A stretch of DNA of 64,000 nucleotides from Agelaius tricolor. Lineage: Eukaryota > Chordata > Aves > Passeriformes > Icteridae. Under the pieces are notes generated by a model. It saw only the letters and a list, made by a program, of their open reading frames with translations. It had not been told where the DNA came from and ran no database searches. Both the position numbers and the translations under genes were made by a program. The DNA is taken from positions 79,751,001-79,815,000 of the forward strand of contig JALJCS010000002.1 of the NCBI GenBank assembly GCA_023055355.1. The letters are read 5' to 3'. Below are positions 41,501 through 53,400 of this stretch, in pieces (position 1 is the stretch's first letter; each line of letters opens with the position of its first letter).

Positions 41501-44500
41501 ATTCCATTCATCTAGTACAGAATGAGTGCTGGCCCCCTTTGCCAGTTAGGGAGCCTCAGTGCAGGGAATGAAGGTGCTGCAGATGAAGAAAGGGAGAGAC
41601 ACCAAAGTATCCAGTTGAAACAGCAAGAAGCAAGGGTTACACTCTCAACAGTTATTTCAGTTCCCAAAAATAATTCTCTTTAATACAATTACAGTGTGTA
41701 TGATTAAGACAGAGGAAATATTTACATAGTACCTGGTGTCACAACGCTGTGAAAATAGCACTTATCCTTGATTGCAAGGCAGGCATATGAACGAATAAAA
41801 CCAACCTTAAAGAAGATGATAAGTGCACTAATTAGCACACTAATGCTCTGGAATAGATCTCCAATGGCATGCACAAAGGCTGCCTGCAGGCTGGCATTGC
41901 TCAGAGCTGGCTCCAGAGGGGCTGATGTGCCTTCCCTGGCTCGTGCCCTGTGGCTGTGCCCGTGGCCAGTCTGGTGCAGAATCAGGCTTAGCCTGCAAGA
42001 GATGGAAAGCTGCAAATATCAGAGGATTTACTGCATCTCATCTCTGAAAGCAGTGAGGCCATACACATCACCACCCCTGTCACTTCTGAACACTGAACAG
42101 AAAAATCTGACACCTTTAGTAGAAATGCAGAGGTGGCTGAGCAGACAGTTCCTAGGTTTTCAGTGATTTGCATAATCAAGAAAGTCTGTGAATGGGGTAA
42201 TTAATGAGGCCTCATTTTCTAGAAAGTTCTTGAATATTCTGACATCTAATAAAAAGTGAGATGGAGAATAATCTTTTCCTGGGGTTTGTAGATTCATAAT
42301 TTTCCTTCCCAGTGTGGCAGCTGACAGAAATGAGGAGAACAACTGCAACTTCCAATGAGAAGCAGGACCTCTCTTTTGGACCCCTTTCCAAATCCTCAAG
42401 GAGCTCATAAACACTTCATATTTTTGAGGTCATTATCTCTCTATAGTTTTTTAAATTGAATTACAGGAGCAGGTTCAAGGTTCCAATGTCATATGAGAAG
42501 AGAACAAAATAACTTACAGGATGTTGGTGAGCACAGCACAAGCAGAGGTAATGAGCATCACTGTAGCATCAATATCATAATCCGGGTGTAGCAGCCTCAT
42601 GCAAGCCAAATATATCAACACACCAGTCACCATCCAAACTATTATCATAGACATCAAAGCTCCCAGAATTTCTAGGAATGAAAAAAATCTGATTTTAACA
42701 GTCAGAATAGGAATGCAAAAAATTTTAAAAGGTTGATGATAATGGTTCCAGGTGTATGAGCTTTACAGCCAGGAGAGCTGCTTCTTGTATGCTGGCAGCC
42801 TTAAAGCTCACAAAGAATGGGCCAACCTCCTTTTTGGTCACAGCAAATCCAGTGGATACCCAGGGTAGCCTTGTGCACATGGCAGCCTAACCCTGTTCTA
42901 CCTGCCCCTACTTCTGTCCCCTTTCCAGGGCTGAGTTCATGCAACATTCTAAGAAATAGCAGAGATGTAAAAGATCATTTGGGGAGTTCTGGGAGGAGCA
43001 AAAGGAGTTTGCCTGGCCCTGACTGTGGTGTGAAACCCATAAAGACCAGCCCTCCTCTCCCAACAAGATTATCACAGGAGCAGAGGTTTGAAGGAAGGAG
43101 AGAGGCACAGCCTCCCCTGTTCCTGCACACCTCTCACCACTTCACCTTTCAGAGAGACAGTGGCAGCTCCCAACGAGGTCCTGTCAGCAAAACTTATCCT
43201 GGAACTCATTCTGCCAATGCCACAAAGTCATTTTTGTGCCACCAGCTGTGACAAGAACAAAAGAAGTTATTTTTTCCCTGGGGTAGCAAAATTTAATTTT
43301 GTCTCTATTGGCTTTGAGTTGAGCTCAAATAAATCCAGTCCCCAAGGCCAGCTTTTATTGCACTGTTATAGGAGAGGTCCAGGGAAGTGCATATGAACAT
43401 GCAGCATGCTTTTAATAGGATGTGGGACTAGTAATTGCCATGTGACTTGAATGGGTAAATGAGAACAACTGAGACAATACCAAAGAAAATGCAAGCTCAC
43501 AGTAAAGTGAAAGGCAGTAGACAGCCACAAAGCATTTGCACAGACCTCCACTGACAAGCCATTAAAACAGCTTATGATTTTTAATATAATTTTATGGGGA
43601 TCCCCTCTTTTGCAGGCTGCAAAAGCTTATCAAATAACTGTTTTGCCTAAAACTGGAAAATAATAAATCAAAGTGCACTGACAGGGGAATTTAGTTTTCC
43701 TTAAAAGTAGATAGAAGCAGACATAAATCATACAATTTTTTTTTCTGCAGGTTGCAGGTTGAACCCCTGCAAACTTGGCCCAGCTGAAGGTGTTGATGGC
43801 TGTGCCATCATTGGCATGAAAGCAGCCACGAGCTCTTGTGAGCACATGTATCCACCTGTGTGGATTTATGCATATCTTCAATAACAGAACATGCTAGTGG
43901 TCATCTTTACATATTAATTTTCAATGGAGTATCTTGGCAAAAGTTTAGTTAAGCTTACAGATCAGTTCAGCAGCACTAAATACTTCACTTGAGATGTCCT
44001 CAGTTTCTTTTTTTCAGAACTGCTGGCACTTACAGAGCACAGCAAACAATAGTGTAGGATTGTGTAGGAATCTCTGAGTACAGCTGAGGAGAATTAAGGT
44101 GCAAGAGAGGTTTTGTATCTGAACCTAGTTTGGCTCACACTATCAATCTTATTCAGTATTGTGTTTCTGAGTTTGTGAAAGTAGCTGCACTGCTTTGGCA
44201 TGGAGGGCAGGAGGCATTCATATGGCTAAACCTGAGCACTGCCATGAAGAGTCTTTTCATGACAATATCTATCAGTCTGAGAGAAGCAGTGAAGAAACAT
44301 CTTCCAGTGTCATGGAGGGCTGCACCTGAAAGACCTTGCTAGTCAGTGAAGAGTGACTTTGCCACCTGACTGCCCTCAGCTGCTCTATTAAGGTGCCCAC
44401 CTGCATATTAAACTGAGAATATAGCTGGGAAAATAAGCAAGAAACAGGATAACAATAATGGAATGCAATTAAATAACTTCTAACATTTGATGCAAGGCTC

Positions 44501-47500
44501 TTTTTGCTACCAGGATAAAAAGGGCAATAAAGGATTGGTTTTGAAGTTCTGCATTGCAATGACAAAATAAAAATAATTTAGTTCAGATTGAGGATGAAGT
44601 TACATGAAGTGGCTGAGCCTGCCTACATCATCAAGAGAGGTCTCTCTTTCACTTTTCTCCCCCCAGGATAAGAGATAATAAACGTGAAAAGGGATGGTAA
44701 ATCAACTGATGTTAAGCTGTAGTTTACTAAGGCTGCAAAATTCAGCTGTGTGCTGTCTACATAATGCCAGCCATGCTTGGGCCATGCTGAACCTCCCACT
44801 CACCCAGCAGAGCTGGTAGGATACACTTAGGGAGCTGCAGAAAGGCAGGATGAGTATGGCACATGCCTTCCCTGGTACTCTCTGCAGCTACAGTCATCCC
44901 TGGCCTACAGAGATCTGAGTCAGAAGCTGTTTCTGGACTTTGCTACTGAACATCCTTGAAGCATTTATCATCTGAGTCCTCGGTTCTGGTGCACAGGTGT
45001 CTGGAGTTATTTGAGGTACACTAACATCTCCATGCATGGCCTGACACAAGGTGTATCATTGACCCACAGACTTCCAGAGTGACAACTGGATTCCAAATGG
45101 CACAAATAATTTACATATAAGCAACAAAACTGAGCTCTGAGACATCCAACATGAGACTTATTTTTAGACAGAGACAACTAAATTGCCTACCTGTAGGCAC
45201 TATCTAAGTGACTAAGCTCCCTCTGTGGACATCAAATCAATGGTGACTGACACAGCTCCCTCCTTCACTGGCTGACTGGGAACACTGGTTTTTAGCTATG
45301 GGTGTCTGGTCACATTTGACAGGCCCTGATTTTGTGCTTGGCACCCTGTGCAGGTTCCTACAGGTCTTGTGCAACAGCTGCTATTCCCATGCCTAAACCT
45401 CTGACATCCTAGGGATATAACACTGGACTTCCACGTTTAGGAGGCTGAATGGAGTCAAGATTTCTATTGAATATCAGAGACTTGGATCCTGTGCTTAAAG
45501 ATGCTCATGTGCTCATATTTAGGTGTCTAAATCTTGAACAGACTCACACTCCCAGAAAATGATTCTCATGGTTAGTATTTTGCTAGTGTCTTGTCTTTTT
45601 TGAAAACATTTGAGTTTGATTGTCAGGCTTTTGGTGTTAGGTATCATCTGTAAAATGGGTGGTTTAGGTCGAGGACAGAGAATTTAAAAACTTGGTTTCA
45701 TCTGATAAAAAACAACAGTGATAAAGAGATATGAAAGGAGAGAATCAAGAAAAGGGTAAATCTTAAAGGATCTCATTTTTACAAATGAAACATTGTAAAC
45801 TTTATAAAATAATTTAATCATTTGCTTTAGAAATGGAGCAAACCCTAATTTTATGGTTATTGTTGCTTTTACAGAAACTTGTTTCATAACAAATTCAGCG
45901 CTCAGTCCTCCACACACTCAAGTTACTGAGAGAAGTTACTGTTATTTCAACCAAAGTTAGCACCAGCCCAAAATGATGGTAAATAATGAACCGGAAGACA
46001 TTTTTAGATAAGGGGTGATTCTTTACTTCTTTAAAATTCACTGGTTTACTGTGTTTCATGTCCTGAGATCTGTGGGAGCATTAGCGCACTGTCTCTAAAT
46101 GCCTGCAGACCCGTGTTGGACATCAGCACGTTCTCCAGTCCCTGGCTAGGATAACTTCCTTTTCTCATTCCACACGTTCATAACATGGCATGTTTGCTAC
46201 CTGCTCGGTGCCAGCCAAAGGTGAACTGTTTGGTGGGAGGTTTGGAGGTGAGGCACAGCGAGAAGAGGCTGATGAGGAAGCTTGTGAGGTCCACCAGGAT
46301 GTGTGCCGCGTCGCTGAGCACGGCCAGGCTCCCGGCGATCTGCCCACCTGTGTGAAAGAAGCACCCACCTGGGTCACAGCTCTGCTCACGAGTTTGAGCC
46401 AGCCAGGTCCAACTCAAGGCCTGTTCTGCTGAGAATCAAAGGGAACACTCAATTTTCAGCCATCATACACAAGACCCAAACCTCTTCAAAGATAATTTCA
46501 TTTTGTACCTCATTCATGCAGTGAAAGGGATGAATTAATAGAAATACATAAGCCAAATTTCTTAGTTAGAGAGAGACCTAAGAAGAGTAAGAGTTGTGAT
46601 ACATTAGTTCTGTAGTCACATTACTATTGTACTGTTTGACTATTTAAATATCAGATTTTTTTTTTGTGAAAAGCCATATTTTTGTGAAATTCTGTATTAA
46701 GCATCACGTTTCCAGTATCCATGCACTATCTTTTCACAGAACACCGATATTTTTATGTATGTACAACAGTTCAGAGACCTAGCTTGTGGGATTAATTTCC
46801 TATTTGTTACAGGAAAATATGCATGTTCTTCCTTCTGCCTGACTGTTTATTTGTCACAGGCAACACTAAAACAGGAATACATGGAAAGATCCCAGTAGAA
46901 GAACTGTGATAAGCAATCAGCCATTTTAGTGAGAACATAGAGAAAAATGTTCTGTTCTCAGGTCAAATCTATCATTTTGAATCTGTAATGCATGACTTAA
47001 CTTTCCTGCTAGAGCTCAAAAATGTGCTGAATATAATTTTACTCTGTGGGGGTTTGGATTTAAGTGGATTCTGAAGGAAAAACCCACCAATTTGAAATAT
47101 TTTTGGGTTATTTTAATCATATTTTAATTTTCTTTTACTCAGTAAGCTAAATGTCATTATTTTGCCAAATTCTTCTAGCCATATCTCAGGGCTAAAGGCA
47201 AATCCAAATAAACTAAAAGTTTGCATTAAACTTTCCCAGCTTCTGGTGGCTGCAGGAGACGAGGATCCCAGACAGGAGGACACTGTCCTTCCAATATATT
47301 ACAGCAGGGGAATCTTCATCAAAGCACAAAGGTAAAAAAGGAGATGTGAAATAACAAAGCCAAAACACTTAGCTTCTGCATTTGGCAATGCATTTTCATT
47401 TTTCAGTCATTTAATTAATTTCAGCTCACTCATTTCTCCTGGCCACAACCTGTATGAGAATTAATGAATCCTGAAAAACATCATAAAATGCCTCATTCAA

Positions 47501-50404
47501 ATCTTTGGCAGCATACCACTGCCAAAAGGACATGTAGATATATCTCTTGTTTCCTTATAGTTGGAGCATTTTCATGCCAGCAGGATGGACTGTCTAATTT
47601 CCTCCTGTATGCACATTTTAGATTAGAAAACCTAACACCATAAGTTCTTTTCAGCACAGAATTTTGCTCAAAGTTACTTCCCAAAAGGGAGAAAACGTGG
47701 CTGCAGAATTTGGGGGCATCTCATTCCTTGTGGTAAAATGAAAAATTCATCAGAATAAATATTTCCCAGAGCATGCTCAAGAGTAAATGCACACGTACTT
47801 TTTGGTCATGGCACATTTCTTAGACTTCCACTGTTTTCAGGGTAACTGTATCTCAAGAGGGAGGTGGTTCTGCTGAGCAGGGGGAAGAAGGCTTGTCTGG
47901 CAGTGCCCAGATGTTAATAACCCAGGCATCAGGTATCTTTCAGCAAACAAATATGTAGTTCACAAGCTGTGGGCAAAACCCTATAGCATTTTATGTACTC
48001 TATTTCCATGTTCTGTGGGACAGCATCGCAAAAGCTTGCTGCTAGCCTACTACCTTTGAAAAATGTTTGCAAATTATTATTTTATGTATTGCTGGCATAA
48101 TTAATGCCTTGGGTGAGTTTCAGAGATCTCAGTCCGCTCAACTTAGCAACTTGTCTCACTGCTCAAGTTTTTCTGTCCTGCTCTGACATGAGACCACATG
48201 CAGTGTTCATCTCTCTTTCTACTGCCCAAGTGGAAGTGCTTTGAAATCCATTTGGTCCTTAACCACCAAAAATCATTGGAAAGCACTTTCATATCTGGGC
48301 TCCACACTGGGTAGTATTGGTCTGACTGATCTGGTACTGGTCTGACCTCCAGATCTGTGAAGATTGTGATGGATCTGCCTTAGAAGAGCAGAAGGTAATT
48401 GTCTTTCCAAGAGAGTCAGTGGTGTATCAGGCTCAACCAGCAGTGCCCTGTTTGGGAAAGTAGGAATGGCCAGCACAGATGGTTTGAGAAAAATATCATG
48501 GAAAGGTCTAGGCATTCAAAGAAGCACAACTTTTCAACCACTCTGAGAGTGATGCAGCTTTGTTTCTTCTGTTTAGCAGAATAATTCCCACGGAAGCTGT
48601 TTGCCCTCAGAGGGCAAGGAAGGGAGGGGAAGATACTCTTTATCTTCAGGAGTAAAATAAGTGTCATAGTTATAGGCTTTTACAGCTTTTTATCAATACT
48701 CCCAACAAGTGGCCTTTAAGACTCACCATTCCCTATAATGGATGTTTATAGATTTATAGACCACAAGCAGTAGAAATTGTCAGTCACTCAATGGTCAATC
48801 ATCAGGCACAGCAGTCTTGCCTAATGATTAAAAATATTAAATGTATGGTTCATAATTACAAAAGTCTCCACAGAGAGCTGTCTGTAACTGCAGTTAATAA
48901 CTGGTTTGTCAAAGTTTAATGGTCTGAAGCAAAACGGCCTTCAAGCCTGTTACTTAAGCTGTCACTGCAAAAAAACTGCATGATTCATTAAGCAAAATGA
49001 AACATTTAGTTAACATATCATCTGTCCTTCCAATTACCCTCTAGCACAGCCACATTCACCAAACTTAAGCCTACTGATTAGATGGTTTTGTTAATAATGC
49101 ATTACTGGGAATTACTGCATGGGGATTAGCAGCATGCACTGGTTTTCATGGGGGAAATGCACGTGACCTACAAACAGCAGGGCTCCATGCAGAGGGAGCA
49201 CGTGGGAGGGAAGAGCTGGAGAAGTCCCTGCTGGGTTTAGCAGCCAGAGGAGAAGACAGAAATGCAGCAAATCTTTCAGTGCTTCCACTTCTCACTTGCA
49301 AGGAAGACAAAGCCTTTCTGTTTCATTTTCATGGGGCTCCAGAGATGTCTGAGCTGGGAAAATATGGGTTTCAGAGGCCTTCCTGGCTGATTTTTGTTAC
49401 ATTGGCCAGAACACATATGGCAAAAGTCTGTGGGATTCCCCATGCCTCCCTTACCTCAGCTCACTGCAGGGAAGGGCAAATTAAAGAGCCAGGAGCTATC
49501 AGGTGGATATAAATATCACAGAATCCATGGAGAGAGCAGAGCAGTGCGACAAAATGAAAGCCAATACTCTATGAGCAAGCCAAATACTCATATTGCATGT
49601 TGTAGGGTGGGTCCAGAAGTGACAGCTAATTAGGTAGGGGAATAATCTTCCATTGATCCAGAGGCACACCAGCAGGCCAATTTAAAAGATAAACGTGCCC
49701 TGATATAAATACATTGACTTAGCTGTAGAAAAACAGATGGTGAATCTGGCCCTGGATTTCCCTGGATTTTGAAAAGACTCTTGCATTTATTTTCAGATCC
49801 TACTGCTAGCAGCCTCTATCAGTGCTGAGGTCTCATTGCCCTAGATAAATATGTAAAATCTTTTAATCTTTTTAAAGGATATAGCTCAATTTATTGGAAA
49901 ATAAATTTGTGATGCCAAGACATGCATCAGTCAAGCTCAAAGACCTGGAAGAACAGTTCAGACCATTAACTGATCTTTGTATTCCTACCCAGATGAAGTC
50001 CTTGAGTGAATATATGAAAATATTTTGATAATTTCACTTAAACCCTCTCCTCCCCCCCAGTTCTTTTAATGACCAGGGACAAAGGAGAGTTATTTAGCGC
50101 CAGGTGGGCTCACCCCTGGCATGGTCCCTGCAGTCAGAGTGCACTCAAGGCAAGGATGTGGCTGTGCTGGGCACCAGACTGGGCTCTTTTTGAGCACACA
50201 TACTTCCCTGTTATCTCAGCAATCATGAAGAAGGTGCAAATTACTGATGCTACACAGAGCTTCCTCCTGGCTTGATGCTGCTCCCTCTGTCTGTTCTCAT
50301 AGGCCTGGGAGAAGCTGTGGCAGTGATATGCTGGATTAGCTCCTGTAACTTCTGCTTCCTGCTGCTGCCTCTCTTCATTTGAATTCTTCTGATGCCAGCT
50401 CATC
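38406..50404 (-). CDS. SLC30A8: Zinc transporter 8 (ZnT8), exons 2 to 8 of the gene
   Basis: ZnT8 is a cation diffusion facilitator that loads cytosolic zinc into insulin secretory granules in exchange for protons; it works as a homodimer. Joining 50208-50404, 46201-46347, 42518-42671, 41806-41992, 41313-41418, 39568-39702 and 38406-38551 gives about 356 residues plus stop. About 24 residues from an unseen exon 1 are expected (human ZnT8 has 369 in total). Visible are the N-terminal YHCHS motif, TM2 SDAAHILVD and TM5 FVHAIGD (the two His/Asp zinc pairs), the His-rich loop HGHSH, and the C-terminal PDCVFC cysteine pair. Identity to ZnT8 rather than ZnT2 or ZnT3 rests on [22 protein letters not shown] and the FCQEPRD end. 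All intron phases agree, but the donor after exon 2 is GG, not GT. Expression should be endocrine-pancreas-biased by analogy. Confidence 0.95.
38552..39567 (-). other. SLC30A8 intron 7
   Basis: The intron is about 1.0 kb, from donor CACAG|GTCAGT to acceptor CTGCAG. It holds an AT-rich stretch of imperfect TATA and ATAATA repeats at about 38595-38670. Nothing else is recognised. Confidence 0.8.
39568..39702 (-). CDS. SLC30A8: SLC30A8 exon 7
   Basis: 135 bp, acceptor TTTTCAG, donor GTCAGT, phase 1 at both ends. It encodes the first part of the cytosolic domain: [30 protein letters not shown] and LSAHIATA. The His of VHDL and the His of SAHI match human H301 and H318. The residue matching human H304 is Arg (codon CGT). 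Confidence 0.95.
39703..41312 (-). other. SLC30A8 intron 6
   Basis: 1.6 kb intron with canonical ends (GTAGGA donor, TTTTCAG acceptor). No transposon or embedded gene is recognised. An A-rich tract occurs around 40300 on the minus strand. Confidence 0.8.
41313..41418 (-). CDS. SLC30A8: SLC30A8 exon 6
   Basis: 106 bp, acceptor TTTTTCTAG, donor GTAGGA, entering in phase 0 and leaving one base for the next codon. It encodes [12 protein letters not shown] and the sixth membrane segment [16 protein letters not shown], ending LMEG. This closely matches vertebrate ZnT8. Confidence 0.96.
41419..41805 (-). other. SLC30A8 intron 5
   Basis: 387 bp intron with donor AAG|GTTGGT and acceptor TTTCTAG. No embedded feature is seen. 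Confidence 0.85.
41806..41992 (-). CDS. SLC30A8: SLC30A8 exon 5
   Basis: 187 bp, acceptor CTCTTGCAG, donor GTTGGT. It encodes the end of TM4 (LSLILHQ), the cytosolic His-rich loop [12 protein letters not shown] and a low-complexity tail of about 12 residues. TM5 follows: [20 protein letters not shown] and [10 protein letters not shown]. The TM5 His and Asp (HAIGD) are the second zinc pair. The loop is longer than the human one (roughly GHNHKEVQA). Confidence 0.96.
41993..42517 (-). other. SLC30A8 intron 4
   Basis: 525 bp intron with donor CCT|GTAAGT and acceptor TTGCAG. No embedded feature is recognised. Confidence 0.85.
42518..42671 (-). CDS. SLC30A8: SLC30A8 exon 4
   Basis: 154 bp, acceptor CATTCCTAG, donor GTAAGT. 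It encodes [20 protein letters not shown] (TM3), then [20 protein letters not shown] and most of TM4, [10 protein letters not shown]. The first codon is completed with the G from exon 3 to give the Glu of the WHRAE motif. Confidence 0.96.
42672..46200 (-). other. SLC30A8 intron 3
   Basis: 3.5 kb intron with donor GCAG|GTAGCA. Between about 45000 and 45560 there are several copies of short motifs such as TTAGGTGTCTAAATC and TAGGCACTATCTAAGTG. They resemble the worn 3' parts of ancient amniote repeats, but I cannot name a family. The rest is unremarkable; the 144-codon plus-strand frame at 42817-43251 has no recognisable domain. Confidence 0.7.
46201..46347 (-). CDS. SLC30A8: SLC30A8 exon 3
   Basis: 147 bp, acceptor CTTTCACACAG, donor GTAGCA. 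It encodes [20 protein letters not shown] (TM2, with His and Asp of the first zinc pair), [18 protein letters not shown] and FTFGWHRA. The His of GWHR matches human H137. It is GC-richer than the surrounding introns, as coding exons in this gene tend to be. It enters in phase 1, which fits exon 2 only if exon 2 ends at 50208. Confidence 0.97.
46348..50207 (-). other. SLC30A8 intron 2, with HNF1-like sites
   Basis: 3.9 kb intron whose 5' end reads GGAAGT instead of GTAAGT. It carries AT-rich candidate regulatory DNA at about 48780-49110, including GTTAATAACTGG (48893) and GTTAATAATGCAT (49090), both similar to the HNF1 consensus. No transposon was recognised. Confidence 0.7.
50208..50404 (-). 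CDS. SLC30A8: SLC30A8 exon 2, with non-GT donor
   Basis: 197 bp. The acceptor is TATCCCAAAG, and the exon enters with one base completing a codon from exon 1. It encodes an N-terminal cytosolic tail ([19 protein letters not shown]) and AYHCHSF, whose HCH motif binds zinc in ZnT8. TM1 follows: [19 protein letters not shown]. The Met at 50401-50403 is an internal Met or a possible downstream start. The last base must be 50208 to join exon 3 in frame, but the next bases are GGAAGT, so the +2 base (50206) is G where T is expected. Reading through would add KYVCSK. Confidence 0.9.
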
Positions 50405-53400
50405 CTTTGGGATAGAAAGAAATGGAAGGTTAAAAAAGAAAAACCCTGGTTATTCAGGCATCTGGCCCTATAGCCCCAGAAATGATGTAATTAATGCTTT
50501 CAAAGGATAGAAGCAGCATTGGGAACAGCAGAGCAGGTCACAGAAGAGGCTTGCTTACACAAGCAAGGCTCTGTGGGAGGGAGCTGCACATGAAATGAGT
50601 GTTCTGGCTGTGTTTCCCAGCTCTTTGGGCTCTTCTACATCATTTAGCAGTTTGTGAAGCACAGGGTGGATTTCTTAGGCTGTGTATCTCACGCACACCA
50701 CATGACTTTCAAGAAATTGTACCTCATGCAAATAGCTACCAAGTTCAGCATAACATGGAAAAATTCTACTAAAAAAATCAGGATTTTATTCCCAACAGCT
50801 TTGTCAGGAAGACCAGTCAAAAAAACACCCTAAACTTTTTTTTCTTAAATATAATCAGCTGAAAACATTTCTCTCTTCTCTTTGCACACAGAACTATTTT
50901 ATCTCAAATTTCCACATATGTACAAAATCTACCAATATTCCAGCATAGAAACAGAAATAAAGAAATTCCACCTCAGCATAGAGCCTGAGCATAGAAAATA
51001 TTAGCCAAAAAATCTCATTGCTCCATCACAAAGTGATTTTTCAGCCAAGTCTGCTCTGCCACAAAACCTCAGTATTGTGCCTCTCAGAGTTCCTGCACAG
51101 GAAACACAGGGTGGAGGTACAGAGGTCTGGGGCCAAGCTCATTGCACAGCAGCTGTGGAAGCTCCTGGATGACCACGATGTTTGGTGCTCTCAGCAGAGC
51201 AACCAAGAGACTCCCCCTGGGAGGCCCCAAGGTGGTTTGCTGAGCAAGGATGTTCCCTTTTCCTTATCTCTCAACAGAAAAGAGCCCAAATTGCAAAAAA
51301 AACCCTCTAAATCCCCTCCCAGGGGCACTTAAAACCATTCTGTCTCTCCCAATACAACCCTTGTTGCCAGAGCTGCTCCTAATGTGATGAGTGCTCTGAG
51401 CCTGTGGCACCAGAAGGAGAATTCTGCTAAGATGCACATGCACAGTCCCTACAACCACATGGTGCAGCTGTTTGAGGTCTGTGTGTGCAGGGGCTACCCA
51501 GGAACACAGCAAACTCCACTGGTTTTTTTCCAAATTAGCCTGGGGACAGGATGTGGGACTGGGCTTAGTTGCCCCAGTAATAGCAGTGGCTCTTCCCCAT
51601 TTTGACTTCAGACTTTCCTCTGGGACTAAGAAGAATTGTTTCTTCAGCTGAAGGAAACCTGTGCTCCAGGAAGTAACATGAATCCTGGTGACTTTCTCTA
51701 GTGTTTCTGCACTGTTTGTAGAAGTGTCAAGATGCCTAAATTCTCACTGGAAAGAAATTAGCTGGTGGCTGCCAACCTGCAGTAGTCTGTCCAGAAAAAA
51801 ACTCTACTGAAATCACAAGATTTTCCAGCTGCTTCTTTTGGGTGGCCTGAGGGGGCTGCAGCTGCTCAGCAGGTTTGAAGTCCTGCCAGATGTCCCACAC
51901 TGGTGGGCAAGAGGCAAAGGCACCGGCAGAGCTGATGTCTTGGCCTTTTGCATTCATCAACATCACAGAGGTACTGACGAAAGAAGAGCTGACCCACCTT
52001 GGCAGCCAAGCCCTGCAAGTGTAGATAATCAATGTGGATTTGGTTCTGTAAATACTGAGATGTGCCAAGGGTGCCATGTTCCCCTGAGTCAGCCAGTTTC
52101 CCAGCCAGGTTAGCATGTGGTCTCTGTTTGCTCAGTGGAGGTGACTGATGCCCCCTGTACGTGAGGAGCTTGTGTGAAACAGCAACTGGTCACATTTAAT
52201 GTCTGATGCTTGGAGACAGGGAATTTTCTTAGTCCTTTTGTCAGCATTTTCCTTTATTTTCCTCACATCAACAAACAAATAGGAGTTGGACTGTCTAGGG
52301 AATGGGCTGCCCATCTGGCAGCTGGGGTCCCCACCAGCCAGTCCTTCTCCAGTCCTTTAGTTTTACATTTATCGGGTTCACTGTGTCATTTTTGTACAAT
52401 ATTTTACTGATGAATTAGACACAGAAGGTACCACAAATTAATTCCTTCCAGATGGCTGAATAAAATGCTGTAGTTCTCTCACTCTCCCCTGGAGATCAGG
52501 GCAGGCAAGGTTTTCTTTCTCATGATCTCTCTCTGGAGTTAACTTCCAATGCTTTTCTATCGTTTTCATGTAAAATTAATTTCCCCTTACCTCAATTTTC
52601 GTCAGCTGGCATTGAACATTAAAATCATCTTAATGACATGAGTCATGATCAGCTCAACAGCCTCTCAGGCAGGAATGCCAAAATTACCACTGCATATTCT
52701 GAACCACCAAGTCCTTTCCTGTTAACAAAATAGGTCGCTCTGTGATCTCACTCTCTTTTGTTTTTTGTCTTTCAGTCTCTCTGTCAACTAACAAAGCCTC
52801 AGGGCATCACTGAGGGCAGGAAAGCTCTGTCCCCAGATCTTGCTGGACAGATGCAAAAGCAAACAGAGACTGTATAAACCCACAAATGTCACATTTTTCT
52901 GTCTAAAGGGTACCTAAATAGAAGTGCCCCGGTTGCCAGAGGTGGTGAGCATTCACTGCTCCCTTTGAACTTGCAGAACAGCATCTGGCCTGATGAGTTG
53001 GGAAAACTCCTGCCAGCTCCTGTATGTAACCATTATTTTTCTCTTCAAAAAGCTGCCTGCCACTAATTAAAAGAATCTAAGAATCTAGGAGGCAGTTTTA
53101 TAAAAGTGTGAATCAAAAGCTTAAGGTGCAAAGATCAGCTCTGTTAGACCAGAAATTCCTTCACAGTGTTTTAGAGCAAGATGTAGCCTTTGAGCTTCAG
53201 GTCTCTGTGCCAGCATATTGCAGAGTCACAGATTAAAAAATAATCTTTTCTCCATTTCAAATTCTATTTTCTTTGTAAAAAAGATAGTCAGGGGAACGTC
53301 ACTGAAAGGCTCCTACTGAGTCATGCCCGGAAGGGAGAAGCAGAGAATATTAATACATATTGCAGATTTCACACAAATCATTAGCAATAGCTTTTTATTA

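Noticed and set aside
46348..46400. Earlier acceptor for exon 3 that would fit an exon 2 ending at the GTATGT donor
   Set aside because: It would need the acceptor ending CAGAG near 46387 and insert about a dozen residues into the TM1-TM2 turn, breaking otherwise gap-free alignment to human ZnT8.
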